From contig JAZARR010000153.1 in NCBI GenBank assembly GCA_037389465.1, forward strand, positions 8,078,501 through 8,142,500: a DNA stretch of 64,000 bases, in the 5' to 3' direction. This DNA is from Baylisascaris procyonis (taxonomy: Eukaryota; Nematoda; Chromadorea; Rhabditida; Ascarididae). Both the position numbers and the translations under genes were made by a program. The notes under the pieces were generated by a model. The model made no database searches. It was given only the letters and a program-made list of their open reading frames with translations, and was not told where the DNA came from. Shown here in pieces: positions 1-12,272 of the stretch (position 1 is the first letter of the stretch; each line of letters starts with the position of its first letter).

Positions 1-381
1 AAACGTACATATTAACGAAAGCCACAATCATAGAACGGCGTACGTTTCCTCAACAGCAATCCAGAATGGTCTCAATTTTTCAACATAAATTAAAAGACAG
101 CAAGTCCTTATTTCATCTCATTTTTACATAACGTCCCCTTCACCCAACCCAACCCCCCATGTGAAATATCAGTGTCCACTAATCTCTACAATTATAAAGA
201 CAAGGTCACTCCTCTCTATACCATCTACGTTTAAAATAGCCTCAATAAGATAAACAAACGACTCTCACAATCTCTTGTTATTGCTAAAATAAAATTCACT
301 ACATTAGTTTGGGCAGGTTATCCACAACTCGCCGACCAAACTGAATAAGCGCGCGAATAACATGCGCAAGAAGACCCATAC

Positions 382-3244
382 CTGGATTTGGGGTTGCCCA
401 TTTGAAGAGGACGCCGGCGTCACATCATCCCTCTCGGTATCGGCTGCCATCGCATCGTCATCTCCCTGTGCTCTTTTACCCGTCTCCCGAAGATTTTTAT
501 TGCCCATAAGCACTAGACGTACCAGCTCAGAAGCAGTGCTCAAGGTGACTGGCACCATACGAAGACGTACGCCATACCCTCCATACTTCTGTTAACCATT
601 GTTTTAAATGCACTGTTAACTAAGGAACACTTCCTCAATACAGCTCTACACTATCCAACAAAAGGATTATGCTCCAAAACGGAAGTTATGAAAAATGAAA
701 ACCCTACAAGTAAATATCATATTCAGTGACATATAGATCGACTTGTTCAATCAAAAGCTCAGCATATGTAGAGACCTAAAAAAGACAAGAGTCCCTCTTT
801 ACATATCTTAAAAAATCAAAACCTTCCAGGCCGCTTGCTTTAAAAAGCTGAAATTTTGCATAGCAGCAAGTAACATCAATTTCCAATAGGGTTTGACATT
901 AGTCAGTATAGGAACGAAACGCAAAGTCTCTTAAATAGATCGCTTAAATAGAACCCCTTCCTTCAAGGCCTATGAAAAACACATCTTGTCTCTTTTATTC
1001 GAGCAAACACAAACATTTTGAACTAAAAAGTTATTTGTCCACTATGCCATGACTCAAACCTCTTAGGTCTGTCAACGCAACAAAGGAATTCTTTACTATC
1101 AGTTTTACAAATAGATCAACAAATCGGCCAACAACGCTCAAAGCGGCGCTGTGATAATTAAACGCCTAGAGTGCTCTTTCCATTTCGCCAGCATTCCCTA
1201 CACGTTTAGCACTATAACCCCCCCCTTCTAAATTTCACTTTTACAGCACTACTAACAGCAAACATCCTTTTCCTAAATAAATAAACGCCCAACTTTAGAT
1301 ATACACAGAAACAAAAACATCGCCTCAAAACTCCAAGTTAATTCATGTCGAAGATGAAAGCTTTCGAAGGTGAAAATCAATATCAAATACAGCAAAAAAA
1401 AAAAAGATGATATGCAATAGAAAAAAGCCAAAAAAAAAAGAATATAAAACAAAACAGGAAGACTCACATTTCCGGTGGTGTCCTGCAGCAATAATTTGAG
1501 AAACGCGACAACAATATGTCCAATCACCTCGAAGAATCCTTCACGCCCATTATATAATGCATTTAATATTGCCTCTATAAAGCAGCGTTGATTATCGAAA
1601 TGAAACACTTTCAAAAGATAATAAACCACTAGGAATCTTCTGTCGATAATAACAAACCGAATTTTAAGTTCAACGAGAAAAACCCATAGGCGACTCCGTC
1701 TTTTTCCCCCACCTCAGACCTCCTGTAGGAGTTAAGATAACGCTCAAAGACCTCGTAGCAGCGAGAACACTCTTGCAGAAGCGCAATGTGGGCCCGCTCT
1801 TGTTGGAGTGAGCCGTTCGGCGGCTCTCTTTGCACTTCTCCAATAACCTTTTCTCTACTGCAACGTCTTGCAGGCTATTCTACCTGGTGCGCCCGCCTGG
1901 AATCGAACCTGTGCCGCCCGCGCGACAGCCGACCACTCGACCACTGAACCATGTCAACCACTAGATCCATCGCATCCCGAGTTCACAATTCAGTCGCCGC
2001 ATTCCCTGCGCACCTATTCTCGCTGTTCCTACTTTATCCCTTTGGGCTATTCCCGCTTCGTTTCCGATGCAACTCTGATCCGAACCCCCTTCCCACCGAG
2101 ATTGCTCAAATCATCAAGTGCCATGAAGTCTTCCAGCGAAAGTCCCCTGCCCACAACTTACTCCTAAACAGAACCAAAAGATCCTGCGTCGGGAGTATCG
2201 GAGTATATGCTAAACACTCCGAATTAACTAAGTTAAAACTAAAAGAATAAATGTGTTTTTATGTTTAAAACGAAAGTGAAGAACCTAGAGGAGCGGATGA
2301 GTGGTTCGTTTTGTCTCTCAAAACGAACCGCTCATCCGGCTGAGAAGCTGTGGGGATTTAGTGGGCTCTTCAGTTGAAAACGAAATCGGAAGGAATGCAA
2401 CTGCAAAACGAGATGAAAGAATGCCAGAGTACTAAAAAGGCAATAAAGATGAATTTGATGTGAAAATGGGTTAATGTAGTCAAAATTGATAGCGCTTAAC
2501 ACTTAAACAAAGAGAATTTAGGCTGCAAAAAGAAATTGTCTTCTTCTAATAGTCTGGGATGACACCAGGATTTAAAACCGCTTTGTTATGCTTTTATGAC
2601 AACTTCCTGCCACTTGTTCACTTTTGCACCCACCAGCTGAGATACTCGGGTACGCCGAGTATTCGGGTCTGGAAGGACACGAACAGGATGTTAGGAAGAT
2701 TCACACGATAAAAAGAGACGGATCGAACAGATGTGACGTTAGCAGAAAAGAAAAAGAATAAAAAAAAAAGCATGCTCGACTGTAACTGCTTTTAACTCAA
2801 ACTCGATGAAAGAATTTTCAAGAATTCAAAAACAATTTTAGATAATCCTTAAATGTCCTTGTAAAAGCCACTGTCAAGCCACTCGTATCGCTTTCTGTTC
2901 GACACCTACTTCAATCTCAAAGAAAGCTGCTGCAAGATAATATATGCTCTCATTAATAAAGGCAAAGAACCTCACTTAATAGCAGATCATCAATCGCTTT
3001 TCGCATCTACTACAGATGACGACTAACACTTTTTATAAATCGCCTACCTAATCCTAACATCTAATTCGATTCAGCGATTAGAATAAGAGAAAAAATTATG
3101 GTGATAAACATTCGACTGCGATTTAATAACAACGAAGCAAACTTATCGAAAATCCTTTTTGCGAAAATCATCAAACCAACATAACCCCAACTAGCAAAGA
3201 AATATAACCTCTCCATCAGCTACAGTGGCCATCATCTCACAAAA

Positions 3245-3307
<63 letters not shown>

Positions 3308-6300
3308 AAAAAATTCAGAGTAGATTCCACTAACCCAAAGTAAAACTTTCCGCTAAGACATTTTAGATAAACTTATAGCTGACTCACCCGCAGAAGGTAC
3401 ACAATCCGGTAGAAGCATGTCTTTGAATGTGTTCACGAATTCGGAGATTACTAAACAAGATACAAAGTGCTCACTACGATCCTCTGCCCCAAAGTCCATT
3501 CGTTTCAATTCTGGGATTGCGAGTTTATGCTTGATTATCGAGTCTTCCAATTTCTGCAAACTGATTATATTTCGAAAGCAAACAAAGGTAAACAGATTCT
3601 AACTCTTATTATATATTTCTAATAAGGGCCCCTATATTTAAATGGCAATATCTCGCATTCCACTATTGAAGTTAGAAGTGCAAATGAAACTGACTTTAAT
3701 AATCAAATGCCTATCGTTAAACAAACAAACAAACAAACAAACAAACAAACAAACAAACAAACAAACAAACAAACAAACAAACAAACAAACAAACAAAAAC
3801 GTCTTGTTCACCTTATTTAACAGCGTATGTAGCTCCTTTTCCATTTTCGAATGCTCTTCTTTCCTTTCTTGTCGCTTTTTTTCCTTATATTTCTTTTTCT
3901 CCTGTATCGACATCCTCTTCCTAAACAAAACACAAAAAACGTTTTAAAGGCACCTTGTTCAAATTCCAGTCCAAATTCTATCTCCCTAGATCAAGCAGAG
4001 CGATGAAGCTAAATCCTTTCCACTTCGCAAGAAACGCAAGATTTCTCGTAATGATCGAAGCCCATCCAACGCCGACAAAATTCAAATCACTTATTTAGAA
4101 GGCATCAAAACTGCGGAAATTCAATTCCTTCGGCAAATCGAATACCCTTCGACGATCAGTCCCTATCAATCACAATCTTGACAACAAAACAGGCAAACGA
4201 TTGTAGCTAAAATACACTCAGAACAGATAGATCCATTTCTTTTATCATTCCAATATTACACCAGAAACATCTTTAAGATTAGTAGCACAAGGATGGGGAA
4301 AAGAATTTCAGAAAATATGATGCCGGAGTGGTGCAAATTCCTATTGAATCATGCAACTAACACCTGAGAAAATAACAACACCCAACGTATATCATAAGCT
4401 GTATCTAGAAAAAATGTGACGTTTGTTCACATTATATACGCATTGTGCGCATTCACATCACTACGGAAATCGGATTCTAGAACTTAAACGTCCGATGACT
4501 CTGTAATTTTAGCTTTTCAATTTAGATAACATCAAATCAACTCACATAGCATCCGTATCCTGGTTAACGTTATACTGCTTCATAACTGCGTATCGAAGTA
4601 TATCGTTGGGGATAGCCTTTATGAGCGACAACGAAAGTGACTTTGCTGCCACCCCACAAGCACTATGGAATGCTTTCGCATCTTGTGCGATTAGTTCCTT
4701 CGTTAATTTGGCAACTGTTGCCTCCAATTTACGCTCGCCAATCTTCGATGGTGTCATCCTCGCTAATGGACTATTATTGCCCGGTGCAGTGATTAGAAAT
4801 TCCGCAAGACCCTGAACACAGGCCCAATATTACTCTAATATTTCTCAAAATTTCCCATCATTACTCAGAAAGATCACCCCTTTTCATTACGTTTATTCAC
4901 TTATATATCTGTTCATATCTCTTTATTATAGATCTCTTCACGTTATAGGTAAAAAGAAGACAATTTAGAGCGATCAGACCCCGCATTCCCCTTATCAGTT
5001 GAACAAATTAAATCCGACTCCTATCCGACTGAATGAGACTATGAAACGAAAAATACGCCACTAAAATATGAAAGGTTTTTTTTATCATAAAAGACTCTCG
5101 TCAAAGTGGCCATGATAATTGCTCAAATATAATAAACGAAATAAAGAATATAAATTTCATTTACATACACATATGACCTCAGCAATCGAAATTTGACAAA
5201 TTCTCAGTGATAATTCAAATCCCACCTCCCCCCCCCCCCCCCTGGCAAAGTGAACTAAACGTAGTCTTACATAGCTGCTTGCTAGCAACATATGGCCATC
5301 CTTCAAAATTATGAATCATTCATCACAAATACTCTTCGATGCATCATATTCCAAGACGTATTCACTGAAAGTGTTTCAAGGAAATGAAACCCTTTAACGC
5401 TCACTTTATCCACAAATAAAGAAACAGAAAAAAATCCAAAATTTTCGACCTTCCATTGAAAATCATTTCTTTGCAATTACTACGTCTCCAAATAAATGGT
5501 AGCCATCCAAAAAAAACCCTAAAGACGAGAACTCGCATCCTGTTGCGACCGTCCTTCGTCATGACCACAATTACCGGCTCAAATCTTCCAAACAAGAAAG
5601 ATACTTCATCAGCTATCCATATAAATTATCTATATAAGCAGGGAAAGAAAACCAATTAATAACTATAACAGATGATATGACGACGCATGCTAGAAAAAAA
5701 CCACCCTTGCCAAAACGTATAAATGCAAAGCAGATGCGAAAAATACCGTAAGAGAAAAAAAAAATCAGCCGAATAAGTGTTTTTCCATTTTTTCATCGTT
5801 ATTCGACAGGTTATTTAACCAACAAGATAGCTTACTCGTTGATGCGTCTTCGAGGCGGCGCTTTTTTTCTTCTTTCGGAGCGGTTCTCCACCATCCGATC
5901 CTTTCTTGCTCGTTATTTCCTCTTTTCTCTTCATTGTTTTCTCAGCGCCTTCTTTTTCTTTCATTGTATACTTCTTGTCATCTAAAACGTAATCGTTTAT
6001 AGAAACATAATTAACTCAGCAACTTAAACTATTAACTTAAATTACTATACACATTTACAATTATAATAAAGAACGCTTACTAAAAGGAGATCGCTAAGAC
6101 CTTATCTATTACCGACAATTTATCATCGTTGAAAACGTCAGTACTAATGGAGCTCAACACTGATAGTCAACAAAATTTTCAACAAAACTTCAAAATGGTT
6201 TCAAAAAATCTCTAAAAAGTTTAAATAACAAATCGAAAAATTCAGTGACAATACTGAAAAAGGATATAACTCTCTGCAAGTACATTAAATTACGACCTCT

Positions 6301-9300
6301 GTTATAGCAAGTCAGATCATTTGACGTACATATAAACAAGGAACTAACTGAAACAGCCAGCTAGTAAATGTTCTATAGGCTCAGAGCTAAGTTAAGTTGC
6401 CTATTTTTAGTCACACATTTTCACAGTAATAACTCTTCAAAACAACGAAATATTAATGTAAAATAAAACTTCCTATCCAAAAAAAAAAGAAAACTAACTA
6501 TTAAGTTTTTTAGCCGAATTCTTGAGAAGCTGTTTGCGTTGTTTGATAGCAATCGCTGAATGTGGCGCTATCCCTGAACTTAGGCGTACCTTCATTATCG
6601 GCTCATCTTCTGAGTCATCAGACGATGACACTGTTAATGTGGGTATTGATCGTTGTTGTGATGGCTATAAATAATCCATTCTGCATTGCTTCTCTCAAAA
6701 TAAACAATAGAGGAGATGCGGTTGCCGATCTATTCTTATCTCCAACCACGGAATCATATAATTCATTTCAACGAGTTTCTCATTTAAGTCACTAAACCTA
6801 TGGCTGATTGCAGGTGCTAGCTCATTTAACCAGATTTTTTCCAAAATCACTGCAGTCAAATATTACAACTCCAACATAGCACTCACAGCACAGGGAAAAG
6901 CGAAATCAAGTGATACAAAAAAAGCTGCAAAATCTCGCTAATAATGCCAATCCACAATTTCATGAAAACTGTTGCCGTTACTTTTTTTCCAAGGTTCAAA
7001 TGCTAATGCAAAGCTTAGAAACAACATTATTATCGCTTAGCAACTATCATGACAGCTGTATAATAGCTTAACATGAGCCAGAACAGTCTATGAACGGATT
7101 ATGAGCAGGTCGTGGAAAACGATCACAAATGAATGAAAGTGATGAACAGGTAGATCAGAAATGAGATTCGCCTATATATTCTTTGACTTCCATCTAACAC
7201 CAGAATATTTAATGACATAGTCCAAGAGTAAGACCAACGAAATTTCAAAGGAAGCAAATCCAAAATAGAAGAAACCATTACCGAAACGCATGCAAACATC
7301 GAGTGTATTTTGTTGGGCACATTGAACTCCTCCCTGAATTCATCGTCCACTATCCACGGTTTGTTGCTACCTTTACCCTTGAAGGCCAACAACGCAATCA
7401 AGCAGTTCAGCTCATCATCGGTTAGCGAAAGTCTGCGCCTTAAACGATCATTTATGAAGCTTTTCAATATCCGCCATCCACCTCGATCATAAGACCTTTG
7501 AAAAACTCAGAAATCTCAAAAAAAAATTATTTTTAGTGCCCGAACCTCGTAGGCATAAGTCGAAGAACCGTTTCAACAAAGGTATCGATAACGATAGAAA
7601 TATCCATCATTCAGCTATCAACATGCAAAGGTAATAAACAATAATAATATACTCATATGCAAATTTCGCAAACTCTTGATAAGTTTAGAAACGTTACGAA
7701 AGATATTTACTTTAAATAAAAACTCTCTAATGGGGAACGGAAAGCTTTCAGATGAGTGAGATAAAGTAACGATCGGAATCACAACGCTGCTGTAAAGTCG
7801 AATCTATAAAACTACCCACCTTATCGACATGGCACGAACATCCTTCACAACTTTGCAATCATTGGAAACGATTTCAATCGCATACGTACGCTCATTTTCC
7901 TTATCACTTGGCGATATGCTGTTCCCATGATTGTAAGCTCTAATCCTTCCTTCATAATCCCTTAAATTTATTTTCTAACTTAACATTGCCTCAACAATAT
8001 TTCATACTCAATTTAAGTCAACCACTTAACTCCCAATAATCTACCACCCGCTCTATAGCTTGAGCTTCCTCCATAACTATTTTTCACCTTTCCTCTTTGT
8101 TAACGCCATCGAGCTTATCTGATATCTTATCAAAAATTTATCAGTCACTTCTAACTGACATAAACTGCTCTACTCAGGTAGCGACCAATTAAAATGCTGC
8201 TGAAGCCTTTTCTACGAATAACCCATCCATACAAATCCAATGTTTACTCAGCCGCACGAAGATGATCTGGTAATGAGGGTCCATCGACGACGCAAATCGA
8301 TGCAAGATTCCTATCTCAAACTTCAACATGGGTCATCTTATAGACGCAAAACAGTTTGGATGTCTTTGCTTTATACGAAGGACTAAGCACAAAATATACA
8401 AAGTACAGGGAAAGCAAGCTTGATACGGAATAAAAAAAAATTAAACATTTTTATTTATAAACAATTAGGATTGCCATATCTATCAATGAAATATTCCATA
8501 TCATGCGTCAAAATTTACCACCGCATGTAAAACTCGAAATATGTGGCACAAGACGGGGCTTAAACCTGAGTCCCTTAACATTCCATGCCAACGTTTTACC
8601 AACTGAGCTATTCTGAAAAATTTCGCTTCGCTCACTACATATCAAAAATATTAGCAAGAAAATACAAAATCGAAACTAACCGCTCCAGATGAGTAAACGA
8701 GACCGCTTCGCCTTTGAAGAAACATCTTTTTAGTCTTGAGCGGATACTCTCCAAGAGCGCATTCTCGTTCGCAAAATCTGAATTCATATTCAAATATCAC
8801 TGAAAGCAACGCATCTCTTCACAAGGTCTTGAAAATCCTCTCCCTAGGGGAAACTGGAAATCGGCGACTTTTGCTTCCCTGAGGTAAAAAGGTGAGGATA
8901 TTAGAAACCCGTCAGGGCATCCCACCAGAAGCAAAAAAATATTCACGGACCACACTTCATCGCTAACAACTTTCCTGAAGGAGGTTAGACATAAATCCAC
9001 AGCCTTAAAGAAGTGCCCCAAACTAGACCTAAAGCCTTATCTCTATGATAGAGACAAATCCAAAAGACCACGGTGTAAGAAGCGAAGATCCAAATATTAA
9101 GAGCGACCGCAGTTGACCATAAGGTCTTTTAGAAAGGCAGAATAGAATTTTAGAAAAAATTTTTTTAAAGAATTAAAAAAAAAGTTCCTTTCCCCCAACA
9201 AATTTACAAGCAAAAAACTTACTATGATGAATGATCTTGCATATTTCGGCTAACATATCATCCGGCACTCGTTTACGCAGATCCAATAGTGCCTCTCGTT

Positions 9301-9716
9301 CTTTTTCCAACGCAATCCTCAATGACATCTTCTCTCCTTCAGCACTCAAATGACGACATATCCATTTACATTCGGCGTATTCTTTCTCACGTTTCTTCAT
9401 CTCACTGAAATCGACTCGTGTTTAGTTAAAAAAATTTCTTACCATTTCATCTACCTGGCCTATCAACCAAGAATGAGTATATTTCAATACTATTTTTGGC
9501 ACTTCAATTTCAATTCATATTCCAATAAGTAAACTCATATTCACTAATTTAAAAAGATTATTTACAATCGAGGCATGACTCAAAATTAAAAAAAAAAAAC
9601 AGCAAAAAAATGCACCTTTCTGAAGGGAAAGTTTCATCAGTAAAGCTGATATGAAATTTGGCATTTCCACAGTTCGCACGCTGTTTTTGCCAAATTAGCC
9701 CATTTGAGAGAGGCAT
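382..9716 (-). CDS. BAZ1/WSTF-ACF1-like chromatin remodelling subunit, N-terminal 638 codons (gene continues past left edge)
   Basis: Accessory subunit expected to partner an ISWI ATPase and act on chromatin. Twelve exons stay in phase: 9616-9716, 9223-9404, 8681-8777, 7820-7939, 7282-7495, 6499-6664, 5836-5981, 4546-4811, 3812-3920, 3388-3553, 1468-1607, 382-588. Start chosen at MPLSNG because WAC domains begin MPL; an in-frame ATG lies upstream at 9749. Residues 1-110 look like a WAC domain (F-x-I-x-x-T-x-E-x-F, then W-x-C and an HH near the end). Residues about 210-235 contain KPWIVDDEF...NVPNK, matching the PWVVEDE...LPSK block of WSTF. Residues 430-467 are a Lys/Glu coiled coil, then a DDT-type helix (SEFVNTFKDMLLPD), LLQD, and P-x-T-x-x-x-x-SELVRL, all in WSTF order. 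PHD and bromodomain would lie off the window. BAZ1A versus BAZ1B is not decided. Confidence 0.87.
1629..1850 (-). other. Open, codon-like stretch inside the BAZ1-like intron
   Basis: About 65 codons open on the minus strand, beginning with a Met and rich in Gln, Glu and Arg, immediately next to the tRNA-like element and more GC-rich than the surroundings. It is not needed to join the flanking BAZ1-like exons (3388-3553 leaves one base, 1468-1607 starts with two). It may be debris of a retroelement or an unused exon. No family recognised. Confidence 0.3.
1885..1951 (-). repeat. tRNA-derived element, decayed
   Basis: Read on the minus strand it shows an A-box-like TGGTCGAGTGGTCGG and a B box GGTTCGATTCC, followed by 3' acceptor-like sequence ending in CCA. 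The CCA is not encoded in most eukaryotic tRNA genes, so this looks like a copy of a mature tRNA (or a SINE head) rather than a working gene; the 5' acceptor arm does not pair with the 3' arm. It sits in the large intron of the BAZ1-like gene. Seen: boxes and CCA. Inferred: retrocopy origin. Confidence 0.5.
2294..2338. repeat. 20-bp inverted repeat with 5-nt loop
   Basis: Left arm 2294-2313 and right arm 2319-2338 are reverse complements except one pair (T/C, a G:U wobble on one strand), around the loop TCTCT. It lies in the same intron of the BAZ1-like gene. Stem length is short for a microRNA precursor. Confidence 0.75.
2565..2662 (-). repeat. Possible tRNA-derived element with a short hairpin at its head
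   Basis: Minus strand reads ATCTCAGCTGGTGGG (A-box-like) and about 70 nt later GGTTTTAAATCC (weak B box). A perfect 8-bp hairpin ATACTCGG/CCGAGTAT with loop GTACG occupies 2642-2662. Weak evidence, given by analogy with the other tRNA-like pieces of the window. Confidence 0.3.
3238..3309. repeat. (AAAT)n microsatellite
   Basis: About 17 copies of AAAT, in an intron just before exon 3388-3553 of the BAZ1-like gene. Such tails also mark 3' ends of retroposons, but no element body was recognised in front of it. Confidence 0.9.
3719..3797. repeat. (AAAC)n microsatellite next to a splice donor
   Basis: About 20 copies of AAAC ending 14 nt from the 5' splice site of BAZ1-like exon 3812-3920. In the gene's orientation the intron is therefore (GTTT)n almost from its start. 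Confidence 0.92.
8541..8611 (-). repeat. tRNA-derived element, decayed
   Basis: Minus strand shows AGCTCAGTTGGTAAAACG, close to a canonical A box/D arm, and AGGTTTAAGCCC as a B box about 45 nt further. The anticodon arm does not fold convincingly. It lies in a BAZ1-like intron (7939-8681). Confidence 0.5.
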
Positions 9717-10146
9717 CGTTCCGCTTGGAATTAATCTAAAACAATACATTGCTTATGATTGTTTTATAAGATTAATGCACTTTTAATTAATGTTTTAACG
9801 AATATTTCAATGAATCTATATTTAACTAACTATTTCAACTGAGAGGTTTCCTCTCAAATACTACATTATATCGATAAATTTCCATTTGTCTCTAGTATTA
9901 CAACACTAGTCTGATTTAAATTAAAAGGTTGGGGTTGGGAACTGTAGAAAAAAACAGCCTTTTAGGAATTATATTCTTTCCCCAATTTTTCTAATCAAGA
10001 AAAATTATGGAGGCATAATCAGGGGATATGCGCATCATCGAATATTGTTAATACGCATACTATCACGTGGAATATTCAAGTATACATATATACATTTACA
10101 GCCAAAATCTTATACGAAACGTTACTGAGAAAAAAATAATAAAACA

Positions 10147-10464
10147 ATGCTACATCATTGGGTCGCTTCCGGGTCTAAAAGTCTTCAGCAATACTCTCAT
10201 ATCAACCTAAGTGCGACCGAGTTTGACGTGATGAAAACTTCCCAGCATGGTAGTACAAACTCCTCTCCTACGAATCATAGGGTCACACGAGGTCACATGA
10301 CGCTAAGCAGTGAAACACAAACAATGATTAGTAAGCAAGACCGCAGATTATTTATAGCCCCAACTATGGCCCTGAAGGCATGGGGAGGTCATAATCCACA
10401 CGGGAGGGCATTACCACATCAAGATCAAACAAGTGTGAGTATAAAACCTCTTATACGAATGTAG
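10147..10464 (+). other. GC-richer 105-codon ORF of unknown nature
   Basis: Opens with ATG and runs 105 codons in an otherwise AT-rich region. The translation is rich in Ser, Thr, His and Gln, with no signal peptide or domain I recognise. Its base composition differs from the flanks, so it could be an insertion or a lone exon. No splice partner was found. Confidence 0.25.
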
Positions 10465-12205
10465 ATCACCACTATCATTGCAACTACAAAATTTACTTGA
10501 TCATAATGGATCCCTCATTAACGTAGATTAACTTGTTAACACCAAGCTTCGATGTGGGTAAACATTAGTAAACATAACCATCAAATATGTGCCTTATTCA
10601 CTTGGTCAATAACTACGATTTTAGAGTTAGCTGTGAACAACTCTTCAAATTATTTGAGTGAAAAAGAAGTGAGGGATTAAGGTGAACGTCGGAAATGAAA
10701 TGAATAATTCGAGTAAACGAGCCGCAATTGCTGCCTCAGCAGATTTTTAGATGTAACACTTCTTATATAAACGTCAATAATTCAAAAATTCATAAGAAAG
10801 CAATCGTTGAAATTAAAAAACACTCATAATCACGACATATAACACAGAAAAAAATTAAAAAAAAAAAAGAAAAGAAAACTCAACGCGCCCACTCAACACA
10901 AAACATAAACACTAAAATCAAATAGCAAGAAATACGCGCGAAAATGACGCTAAAATTTAAACACTAAAGTCGTGTCAAGAGTTGAACTCATATAAAGCAG
11001 CGCAATATTAAACAGGAATATTTAAATAGAGCGCACGCTATCTGCATGAAGTTCAAAATTACTAGTAAAGTGAAGTAAGCGTTATTGAATTTAATCTCGA
11101 TTTCCCACAGATTTTCAAGCTTATCCAGCAATTGACAAAAATCTTAAATTCGAGCTCCTTACTCTATAAGTTCCATAAAATTGCAGGAATGATCCAAAGA
11201 TCGCAGGAAAGCAAAACCGGGGAGGGGGGGGGGGAAGGGGCGAGGTAAAGGAGAGAGCATTGCTGATCTGAGCCCGACCTCATTCAGGGTCTTACTGCTT
11301 ATTGTGGTCATCAGATCATCGAATTGTTCTTTAAGTGAACAGAAAGATTTGCAATTAAATATTAAATCGATGAAAAATTTGCATAATTTTCTTTGCATCT
11401 CCCTAATATACATTTATTAAGTATATAAAGAATATATAATGAACTATAGTAAGCAAAACTAAAAACAGAAACGAAAAATTCGACATAATATGCAAATTTT
11501 TTCTATGCAAATATGCAAATTTTTGCAGATTCATTGATGTGAATAATGATTAATCGGTAGCCTTAGAAAGTGATTTATTATTTTTGCTTTACATAAACGA
11601 CATATGCTTATGCTAAATCCTTTCCGAAAGCATTTCGGCTGCTTTTTTTTTTCGTTGTTTTCACGCAAATTCTTCAATAATCGTTGAGATTTGTGAACAA
11701 TTCTTCAATAATCGTCAACTATTTTGAGCATTTGAATCCTACTCTATGTGCTATATTTGAGCAATCCTGAATACCTCCACTCTTTGATTTTCTCTCTGAG
11801 AGAATATTTCAATGTATTTTGCACAGAGAGAGAGAGAGAGAGAAAAAAAAGTCAAGGAAAAGAAATAAAGTAAAAAATTTCGAATATGATTCGAAATTGC
11901 AAACATTCTTTCATATATGGAATTTTGCGCTAAAAATATGCTGTCTTTTTTTTGTGCTTTATAAGTATGTAACTGATAAGAAGAGCACCTATCACTATGA
12001 TATTGTCATCGCTAAAATTTGAAGGCTTTTGAACATGTTGTGTCCTCTCACCGACTACGATTATATTCAATTCGACTCTTGCGTAAAACTATTGCAATTC
12101 TCTTGTATAATATTATTGAAAAATTATATTATTATGTTATTTATATATTATTTATTTATTATTTATATATATTATATTTGATTTTACGTTTTATACGATA
12201 AATTT

Positions 12206-12209
<4 letters not shown>

Positions 12210-12268
<59 letters not shown>
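12210..12268. repeat. (TA)n microsatellite
   Basis: Uninterrupted TA dinucleotides, intergenic. Confidence 0.95.

Positions 12269-12272
<4 letters not shown>

Noticed and set aside
3638..3947. ORFs containing TNKQ or CLFV repeats
   Set aside because: Caused by the AAAC microsatellite; only 3812-3920 of the minus strand is exon.
9350..9749. BAZ1-like first exon as an MBD/TAM domain of a BAZ2-type protein
   Set aside because: The MPL start, W-x-C and HH pattern, and the order of downstream blocks fit the WAC domain of BAZ1/WSTF better; no MBD signature holds.
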